Shown here: positions 1-4,491 of the stretch, in pieces
Layout: every line of letters starts with the position of its first letter
How positions within the stretch are numbered: position 1 is the stretch's first letter
DNA from: Elusimicrobiaceae bacterium
GTDB taxonomy: Bacteria; Elusimicrobiota; Elusimicrobia; Elusimicrobiales; Elusimicrobiaceae
Assembly (NCBI GenBank): GCA_017647245.1
Contig: JAGCKY010000022.1
Coordinates: 1 to 5,612 of the forward strand
Direction of reading: 5' to 3'
DNA: 5,612 nt
Translations under genes and position numbers: made by a program
The notes under the pieces: generated by a model
Databases searched by the model: none
What the model saw: only the letters and a program-made list of their open reading frames with translations
What the model was told of the DNA's origin: nothing

Positions 1-1555
1 CGTGAATGCCGTACGATTGGTCCGCCGCACCCGGCATAATTTTATACAAAAAGGCCAGTTTGCTTTGCCCTAAACTGTCTTGATACACTTTGGCTTCCAC
101 GTGGAAATTTTTCACACTGGCGTATTTGTTTTCCAAATCCACCAGCTCAAAATAATGCGTGGCAAATAATACTTTTGCGCCGCCTCTGGGTCTGTATAAA
201 TACTCCACAATAGACCATGCAATAGAAATACCGTCAAAGGTAGATGTCCCGCGCCCTACTTCGTCAAGCAAAATCAAACTGCGCGGCGTTTGCGACGCTA
301 AAATGTGTGCGGTTTCATTCATCTCTACCATAAAAGTAGAATTGCCGTGTTGTAACGCATCGTGCGCACCGATACGCGTCATAATTTTATCTATGATGCC
401 GACAAACGCTTCTTTGGCCGGAACGAACGAACCGATTTGCGCCATAATCACAATCAGCGCCGTTTGCTTTAAATACACACTTTTTCCGCCCATATTCGGC
501 CCCGTGATAAGCATCATCTGTGTGTTTGCGCCGTCCATTTCCAAATCATTAGGCACAAAGGCCCCCGCCGCAAGTAAAGATTCCACAATCGGGTGGCGTC
601 CTTCTTTATAGGAAAGACCCGTGCCGTCGCTGACAACCGGACGTACATAGTTGTATTTCATCGCGGCTAACGCAAGCGATAAATATACGTCCAGTTCCGC
701 GGCGATTTGCGCAAATTGTTTCAGCGGCATAATTTGCGCCGCTACGGTTTTGCGCACTTCGTCAAACAACGCACTTTCTAAACGTAAAATGCGGCCGTCG
801 GCATTTAAAATTTTATTTTCCAGTTCTTTGAGTTCTTGCGTGATGTAGCGCTCGGCATTGGTCAAGGTTTGTTTACGCGTGTAATTGTACGGCACTTTGC
901 TTACTTGCCCTTTGCTCACTTCCAAATAGTAACCGTACACGGAATTATATCCGGCTTTCATATTGGTAATGCCGGTTTTTTCTTTTTCGCGCGCGCAAAG
1001 TTCTTCCAACGCTTTGCCGCTGCCTTGGCGCAAAGAACGCAGTTCATCTAACTCTGCATTATAACCTGCACGAATAATGTTACCGTCACCGATATGCAAA
1101 GGCGGCTCTTCCGAAATGGCACTGTACATCAGTTGCGCCATTTCTTTGGCGGCCGGATAAACCGCTTCAAAACGCTCTTGCAAATGCGGCGATACTTGCG
1201 CGCCGTATTTTTCTAACCAACGGTGTAGTGGCTCGGTGTTTAAAAGTGATTGGCGAAGTCCGCCCAAATCACGCGGCGAAGCCGTACCGGCCGCGGTGCG
1301 TGTCATAATACGCTCTACATCGGAAAGATTTTGCAAAATAGCGGCCAGTGCACCCAAAGCTTCTTGGTTTTGCATCAGTCCCTGCACGCAATTTTGGCGG
1401 CGACGGATTTCTTCCACCGAAAGCGACGGATGCAAAATCCATTCTTTGAGTTTACGACTCCCAAAAGCGGTTTTGGTGTGGTCCATTAAAGCCCACAAAC
1501 TGCCTGCACGGCCACCTTCTTGGCTTTCTACCAATTCCAAAGAACTGACGGCATT
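1..1555 (-). CDS. mutS: DNA mismatch repair protein MutS, core and ATPase portion (downstream of frameshift; 3' end outside window)
   Basis: This is the larger part of MutS, the protein that recognises base mismatches and small loops and uses ATP to recruit MutL. I translated the minus strand by hand from 1555 to 1 and found no stop. It begins with [18 protein letters not shown], the usual start of the lever/core region. The Walker A motif GPNMGGKS lies at about 479-502. The Walker B/signature [12 protein letters not shown] lies at about 242-277, with catalytic Asp-Glu at 260-265. The ABC-ATPase His occurs in FATHYFEL near 131-160. The visible end is [11 protein letters not shown], a conserved stretch roughly 80-110 residues before the usual C-terminus, which is outside the window. 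The reading frame is shifted by one relative to the N-terminal piece (1528-2337), and upstream it meets TGA at 1556-1558. This piece has no obvious start of its own; the first in-frame ATG is near 1485. It is certain as mutS sequence, but whether it is expressed is unclear. Confidence 0.93.
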
Positions 1556-2337
1556 TCATCCAATTGCAAATAATCGGTTAAATGGCGGTACGACGGTATC
1601 AATGTGTTTTCCGCGCCCGGTTCGGTGGTGGCTACATATTGTAAAATTTGTTTCGCGCACGCAAGCGCCAACGGTTTTTCTTGCCAAGCAGACTGCATGG
1701 GCCAAGCCGCGGGGACTGTGCGATCCGTCGCGTGGAAAGCCGCCAGTTCCGTCAGCGGCAAGGTAGACGGAATAACAATTTTATTTTGCAACACTTGCAA
1801 TGTTTCCGCGCTAGCCATAATTTCAGCCGGATTCACAGCGGCCAGTGCACCTGCCAAATCGGTTAAATGCGGGTCCGCCGCGTTTTGCGTGGCCCAAAAT
1901 TCCCCCGTGGAAATATCCACGCATGCCAGCCCCCAACCGTCTTTTTCCACCTGCAGGCAGACCAAAAAGTTGGACTGATTGGCGTCTAACATATTATCTT
2001 CCATGACCGTGCCCGGGGTAATCACGCGGATGACTTTGCGTTCAAAAAGCTTGCTTTTAGCATCGGCAGAAGTGCTGACTTGCTCGCAAATGCCAATTTT
2101 TTTACCCGCTTTGAGTAAACGTCCGATATAAGTGGCCGCCGCATGAAATGGGATTCCGCACATCGGCACGCCGTGACGTTGGGTTAAGGTAAGACTTAAC
2201 AGCGCACTGACTTCGCGCGCCTGCTCGTCAAACATTTCGTAAAAATCGCCCAACCGAAAGAAAAGAATAATGCCCGGGTGTTTACTTTTGATTTCAGCGT
2301 ACTGCTTCATTAAAGGGGTGTCGTAACTGTTTTGCAT
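1528..2337 (-). CDS. mutS: MutS N-terminal fragment (mismatch-binding and connector domains), truncated by a frameshift
   Basis: This 269-codon frame encodes the first part of MutS. It starts [17 protein letters not shown], then [12 protein letters not shown], where F32 and E34 form the F-x-E mismatch-binding motif. The rest of domain I follows ([20 protein letters not shown], then ICEQV and ITPGT), then the connector. Homology holds to about residue 261 (LQLDE). The last eight residues (MPSVLWNW) are out of frame and end at TAG 1528-1530. Adding one base to the T run at 1554-1556 (AAA back to AAAA on the coding strand) gives [13 protein letters not shown] and joins this piece to the frame covering 1-1555. 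The whole gene would then give about 779 residues in the window. The start is supported by family alignment, but no Shine-Dalgarno is visible. A TAAAAT box (2344-2349) lies only 6 bases upstream of the ATG, so the message could be leaderless. Either a real inactivating mutation or a sequencing/assembly error explains the break. Confidence 0.93.
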   Translation of the reverse strand: MQNSYDTPLMKQYAEIKSKHPGIILFFRLGDFYEMFDEQAREVSALLSLTLTQRHGVPMCGIPFHAAATYIGRLLKAGKKIGICEQVSTSADAKSKLFERKVIRVITPGTVMEDNMLDANQSNFLVCLQVEKDGWGLACVDISTGEFWATQNAADPHLTDLAGALAAVNPAEIMASAETLQVLQNKIVIPSTLPLTELAAFHATDRTVPAAWPMQSAWQEKPLALACAKQILQYVATTEPGAENTLIPSYRHLTDYLQLDEMPSVLWNW

Positions 2338-2406
2338 AATGTTATTTTATCAATTTTGGACCAATCGTTTTTATTTTTTATCTTTAGTTTTATGGCTTGA
2401 AAAGTC

Positions 2407-2451
2407 TGCAGGTCTTCGTCCATTTTTCCGTCTGAAAAAATAAAACCTGCA
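2407..2451. repeat. Nested AT-rich inverted repeat in the mutS-tRNA intergenic region
   Basis: TGCAGGT (2407-2413) pairs with ACCTGCA (2445-2451), and inside it TTTTTC pairs with GAAAAA around a CGTCT loop. It lies in the 282-base gap 2338-2619, which otherwise shows only the mutS start region and the tRNA promoter. It could be a small structured leader or terminator-like element, but no clean T run follows on either strand. The inner loop contains one of two copies of TTCCGTCTGAA; the other is at 2516-2526. Function unknown. Confidence 0.35.
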
Positions 2452-2541
2452 CACAAACACATAATCTTTTTGATGTAGAGAATACAGCCCGTTTGCCCAG
2501 ATGTAAATTTTATCATTCCGTCTGAACTTTTTTAAACAGAT

Positions 2542-2571
2542 AGGACACGCCCGTCTATTTTTTGCTATAAT
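2542..2571 (+). promoter_or_regulatory. Predicted sigma70-type promoter of tRNA-Tyr
   Basis: A perfect -10 box TATAAT (2566-2571) is preceded after 18 bases by AGGACA (2542-2547), which matches the last four bases of the TTGACA consensus. Transcription would start near 2578, about 40 bases before the mature 5' end of the tRNA, a leader normally removed by RNase P. The -10 is strong and the -35 is moderate. Confidence 0.65.
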
Positions 2572-2619
2572 AAATAGGAAGTTATTTTGACCCCGTCGTA
2601 AAAACCTTTTATTTTAATC

Positions 2620-2703
2620 GGTAGGGTGGCTGAGTGGTCAAAAGCAACGGTCTGTAAAACCGTCGGGCTACGCCCTACATAGGTTCGAATCCTATCCCTA
2701 CCA
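2620..2703 (+). tRNA. tRNA-Tyr (anticodon GTA)
   Basis: All arms can be drawn. The acceptor stem is GGTAGGG (2620-2626) with CCCTACC (2696-2702) and discriminator A2703. The D arm begins GCTGAGTGG and closes with AGC. The anticodon stem is ACGGT/ACCGT (2647-2651 and 2659-2663) around the loop CTGTAAA, giving anticodon GTA at 2654-2656. A long class II variable arm has stem GGGC/GCCC. The T arm is ATAGG-TTCGAAT-CCTAT. The long variable arm and GTA anticodon fit bacterial tRNA-Tyr. The CCA end is not encoded: 2704-2706 are AAA, so a CCA-adding enzyme is needed. It is the only gene on the plus strand here and is convergent with the pilin gene. Confidence 0.97.
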
Positions 2704-2711
2704 AAAAATAT

Positions 2712-2739
2712 ACCCCCGCGTAAGCGGGGTTTATTTTTT
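2712..2739 (+). terminator. Intrinsic terminator after tRNA-Tyr, possibly bidirectional
   Basis: The stem CCCCGC (2714-2719) and GCGGGG (2724-2729) encloses a GTAA loop and is followed by TTTATTTTTT on the plus strand, about 10 bases after the tRNA. On the minus strand the same hairpin is followed by GTATATTTTTT, so it may also stop transcripts arriving from the convergent pilin gene. Confidence 0.85.
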
Positions 2740-2747
2740 GTAGGGAA

Positions 2748-2771
2748 GCCACACCAACTGCTTGGTGTGGC
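2748..2771. repeat. Perfect 10-bp inverted repeat (hairpin)
   Basis: GCCACACCAA (2748-2757) and TTGGTGTGGC (2762-2771) form a perfect stem around a CTGC loop. It lies between the tRNA terminator and the 3' end of the pilin gene. Neither strand has a T run directly after it, so it is not a textbook intrinsic terminator. It could protect the 3' end of the pilin mRNA or be part of a larger repeat with the GC-rich stretch beside it. Confidence 0.7.
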
Positions 2772-2890
2772 GTTAGGATGAGAAAGCCGGAGCCTTATGC
2801 GAGTTTGAGCTGCGATTTTGCAGCGAAAGGCGAGCATGGCGAGGCGGGGTCGCAAGCGGCGCACGTCAGTAAGCCGACTTGTGACCGAAT
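2772..2890. other. GC-rich, non-coding structured region downstream of the pilin gene (possible dispersed repeat)
   Basis: By hand count this stretch is about 58% GC, against roughly 37% in the adjoining 60 bases at the 3' end of the pilin gene. It contains GCTGC-GATTTT-GCAGC near 2810-2825. It also holds a strong hairpin: GGTCGCAAG (2848-2856) pairs with CTTGTGACC (2878-2886) with one G-T wobble. CGGC (2857-2860) pairs with GCCG (2873-2876) inside it, leaving one bulged A and a 12-base loop. Short frames cross it on both strands but show no recognisable protein. The composition jump and foldback suggest an inserted repeat or a structured 3' RNA; no function is claimed. Confidence 0.45.
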
Positions 2891-2898
2891 CCGTATTT

Positions 2899-3561
2899 TT
2901 ACAAGTACTCATATACCCCGTAATTATCACTTGTCCAATTCGTACTTTTTGTTGGATTACCTGTATCGGATTTACAAATATTTTCCCCTTGTGTACCAAA
3001 TCCCACGCAATATATCTTGCCCTTGTAGTGAGAGTATAAAAAGAAAGACATATACGCCATAACCTCCTTGTTTTTTGGCACGAAACAGGACACACGATCA
3101 CTACCTATTGTACATCGTCCCCAATCAAATTCCAGTGTACAAGACGTGGCCGTATCCGTACAAGAAGAAATGTCACTGGTAATCCCGGGCAAATCTACCC
3201 CCAGGGCCGAATAATCCGCAGTATATGAGCCGTTGTTTATATAATAAAGCTCTTCGGCGTTTACCAATGTCCGTCCCGCTATTTTGGCCTGTACAAAACG
3301 TGCCCGCAACACCGCCTTTTGATATTGCGGCAACGCTATGGCCGCCAGTATACCGATGATAAGGACTACGACTAATAGTTCTATAAGCGTAAAGCCGTTA
3401 TTAAATAGAGTTGTCGTCCTGAGGTGTAGTTTCTCAGGACCTCCCTCTTTCTTGTTGTTGGTTGTTTTTGTAAAACAGCAACAACTTAAAAAGCGGGAGA
3501 TGCTGAGTAACAACTTCTCAGCATGACATCTTGTTTTTATTTGTTTTTCTTTCTTTTTCAT
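2899..3561 (-). CDS. Type IV pilin-like prepilin with an extended, repeat-derived leader
   Basis: This 220-codon gene encodes a class III signal protein. The prepilin peptidase site is G56 | F57-T-L-I-E61, with the conserved Glu at +5. It is followed by a hydrophobic helix (about residues 60-78) ending ALPQYQKAV, the usual N-terminal helix of pilins and pseudopilins. The mature part would be about 164 residues, with six Cys (in SSCTDTATSC, GRCTIGSDRVSC, IYCVGF and NICKSD) that could form disulfides. The leader is 56 residues, far longer than the usual 6-25. Codons 12-50 are exactly the palindromic element 3412-3528, read in frame. The start is supported by AAGGAG 5 bases upstream of the ATG. 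The product would be assembled at the inner membrane into a pilus or secretion pseudopilus. It stands alone, with its own promoter and no pilus-assembly genes nearby. The family is clear; the exact role (major pilin, minor pilin or GspG-like) is not. Confidence 0.92.
   Translation of the reverse strand: MKKKEKQIKTRCHAEKLLLSISRFLSCCCFTKTTNNKKEGGPEKLHLRTTTLFNNGFTLIELLVVVLIIGILAAIALPQYQKAVLRARFVQAKIAGRTLVNAEELYYINNGSYTADYSALGVDLPGITSDISSCTDTATSCTLEFDWGRCTIGSDRVSCFVPKNKEVMAYMSFFLYSHYKGKIYCVGFGTQGENICKSDTGNPTKSTNWTSDNYGVYEYL
3412..3528. repeat. 117-bp palindromic repeat element inserted in frame in the prepilin leader
   Basis: Read on minus, it runs from TGTCATGCTGAG to CTCAGGACGACA. On plus it has three parts. 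Hairpin A is GTCCTGAG (3416-3423) with CTCAGGAC (3433-3440), loop 9. A central imperfect palindrome runs from CTCCC to GGGAG, with GTTGTTG/CAACAAC and an apical TGTTTT-TGT-AAAACA. Hairpin B is ATGCTGAG (3500-3507) with CTCAGCAT (3517-3524), loop 9. Outer ends GTCGT/ATGAC can pair with one wobble. Its length is 39 codons and it has no stop in the pilin frame. The plan resembles miniature dispersed palindromic repeats known from many bacteria, including Rickettsia palindromic elements that insert in frame in genes. Only one copy is in the window, so the dispersed nature is inferred. Confidence 0.75.
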
Positions 3562-3566
3562 AAGAT

Positions 3567-3573
3567 CTCCTTT
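3567..3573 (-). promoter_or_regulatory. Ribosome binding site that fixes the pilin start
   Basis: The minus strand reads AAAGGAG, then 5 bases, then ATG at 3561-3559. This strong Shine-Dalgarno sits upstream of the palindromic element, not between it and the FTLIE codons. Translation therefore very probably runs through the element. No alternative ATG with a ribosome binding site lies between the element and the cleavage site. Confidence 0.8.
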
Positions 3574-3586
3574 GTATTTTTCTTTT

Positions 3587-3684
3587 CGTCATCCCGGACA
3601 TGGATCCGGGATCCAGTCTGTTTATTAAGGCCTTTTTTCCCTTTATAAACAACACTGGATTGCGGGTCCACGCCCGCAATGACG
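3587..3684. repeat. 98-bp cruciform-like palindromic element in the pilin 5' UTR
   Basis: The ends CGTCAT (3587-3592) and ATGACG (3679-3684) are inverted. Hairpin 1 is ATCCCGGA (3591-3598) with TCCGGGAT (3605-3612). Hairpin 2 is ATTGCGGG (3659-3666) with CCCGCAAT (3673-3680). Between them, ATCCAGT, TGTTTAT and AAGG (3611-3630) pair in order with TTCC, ATAAACA and ACTGGAT (ending at 3660), around a T-rich apex. The result is a four-armed foldback. Sequences beginning TCATCCCGGA and containing GGATCCAG are a common class of miniature palindromic repeat in bacterial genomes. It ends 25 bases before the pilin start codon and lies downstream of the predicted promoter, so it should be transcribed. 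Confidence 0.8.
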
Positions 3685-3711
3685 ACTTTAAAAATAATTG
3701 CCTACCCCCGT

Positions 3712-3739
3712 ATTGTACCAAAAAAAAAAAACAAGTCAA
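3712..3739 (-). promoter_or_regulatory. Predicted pilin promoter with a 12-base homopolymer spacer
   Basis: On minus, TTGACT (3734-3739) and TACAAT (3712-3717) each match the sigma70 consensus at 5 of 6 positions and are 16 bases apart. Twelve of those 16 spacer bases are an uninterrupted T run (A run 3720-3731 on plus). Transcription would start near 3705, giving a 5' UTR of about 145 bases that includes the palindrome 3587-3684. Length change in the run would alter box spacing and promoter strength. Confidence 0.78.
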
Positions 3740-3782
3740 GCCCTATTTTTCAGAAGAAAAAACGCCTGCCAAAAAGACCTAC

Positions 3783-3810
3783 AAAAAAACCCTCGGATAA
3801 ATCCGAGGGT
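3783..3810 (-). terminator. Intrinsic terminator of the small exported-protein gene
   Basis: On minus, ACCCTCGGAT (3810-3801) pairs perfectly with ATCCGAGGGT (3798-3789), leaving a short AT-rich loop, and is followed by seven T (3789-3783). It lies about 30 bases after the stop codon of the gene at 3840-4358. It separates that gene from the pilin promoter, so the two are not an operon. Confidence 0.92.
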
Positions 3811-3839
3811 CTCTACTCTCAAACTATTTATTTCAATTC

Positions 3840-4358
3840 TTAGTCCAGCAAATACGGAAATACATGATGTGCCCAAACATTTATTTCAGACAATGTAAGA
3901 CCGCGGCGTTGCTGTTTCACCCAGTAGCTGTGATTGGCAGCCTTACCGGCCAGCTCTCCCAATTGGGAGTCTTCTTCCGTCAACACTTTCAACGCATTGA
4001 CTAATTCTTCGTACGCCAAAAACACGTGTTGGGCAACTGATTCTTCTTTGCCTTCCATTAAACCTTTGGTAATTAAATTTTGATGATAGCCTATCACATT
4101 CTTTAAGGCCTCGCTCTCGCTGAGCTTTGATAAAGCTTTCAGTTGTTTGGTCGCTTCTTCACATTCTTTCGCCACTTCCGCTTGTTCTTTGGCTTTGGCG
4201 ATTTGTTGTTTGGCGCCCTTTTCCACTTGAGCCACCGCGCGATTGACGTGCTCATTCATTAGCGCCGCGCTGATTACCATTCTGTCACCCGGGCTTTGCG
4301 CTTGGGCAGACACTACCCCTAAACCTAACAAAAACAACACCAATACTGTCTTTTTCAT
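3840..4358 (-). CDS. Small secreted, mostly helical protein of unknown function
   Basis: I do not recognise this 172-residue protein. It has a clear Sec signal peptide: M-K-K, a hydrophobic core (residues 4-17), then S-A-Q-A with probable signal peptidase I cleavage after A20. There is no lipobox Cys. The mature part is about 152 residues. Residues 38-85 are rich in Ala, Lys, Glu and Gln, which suggests a long amphipathic helix or coiled coil. The C-terminal third (about 140-172) is aromatic and His-rich (HSYWVKQQ, VWAHHVFPYLLD). There is a single Cys (C66). The start is supported by AAGGAG 6 bases upstream of the ATG. It has its own terminator (3783-3810) and a possible promoter upstream, so it appears monocistronic. 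Location is probably periplasm or cell surface. Nothing in the context assigns a function. Confidence 0.85.
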   Translation of the reverse strand: MKKTVLVLFLLGLGVVSAQAQSPGDRMVISAALMNEHVNRAVAQVEKGAKQQIAKAKEQAEVAKECEEATKQLKALSKLSESEALKNVIGYHQNLITKGLMEGKEESVAQHVFLAYEELVNALKVLTEEDSQLGELAGKAANHSYWVKQQRRGLTLSEINVWAHHVFPYLLD

Positions 4359-4397
4359 TTTTCTCTCCTTTTGGTTTCAAAGTCACCCAACACGTAT

Positions 4398-4403
4398 AGT
4401 ATA
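4398..4403 (-). promoter_or_regulatory. Candidate -10 box for the small secreted-protein gene
   Basis: TATACT on minus lies about 40 bases upstream of the start codon at 4358. No convincing -35 lies 16-18 bases further up. Three A5 tracts on minus (4443-4447, 4454-4458, 4470-4474), the first two one helical turn apart, could act as an upstream activating or bent region. The call is weak. Confidence 0.35.
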
Positions 4404-4424
4404 AATGTTTAAGCGGCTGCACAG

Positions 4425-4483
4425 ACAGGGTCCTAGGTCCTATTTTTGACCGATTTTTAGACCTATCTGTTTTTGGGCCCTGT
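4425..4483. repeat. Nested inverted repeat between alaS and the small secreted-protein gene
   Basis: On plus, ACAGGGTCC (4425-4433) pairs with GGGCCCTGT (4475-4483) with one G-T wobble. Directly inside, TAGGTC (4434-4439) pairs with GACCTA (4460-4465), leaving a 9-base bulge (TCTGTTTTT) on one side and a 20-base loop. It starts 8 bases after the alaS stop codon. With no T run after it on minus, it is not a standard terminator. It could be a processing or stability signal, or a regulator site upstream of the next gene. Confidence 0.5.
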
Positions 4484-4491
4484 ATGGAAAT

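Noticed and set aside
159..1978. Several plus-strand frames of 65-176 codons (for example 1236-1766 and 1604-1978)
   Set aside because: All lie antisense to mutS, whose minus-strand frame carries the full set of family motifs.
2565..3101. 178-codon minus-strand frame crossing the tRNA
   Set aside because: It runs antisense through tRNA-Tyr and out of frame over the pilin 3' part. The peptide GRDRIRTYVGRSPTVLQT is the well-known translation artefact of an antisense tRNA-Tyr.
3338..3526. Plus-strand 62-codon frame across the pilin leader
   Set aside because: It is antisense to the pilin helix and palindromic element and has no ribosome binding site or homology.
3412..3684. CRISPR-like array or tRNA-like cloverleaf
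   Set aside because: The units are two different palindromes without direct repeats and spacers. The four-armed fold of 3587-3684 lacks anticodon and T-arm signatures.
3518..3739. 73-codon minus-strand frame upstream of and overlapping the pilin start
   Set aside because: It is mostly the translated palindrome 3587-3684 and lies out of frame with the pilin; it also begins within the promoter -35 box.
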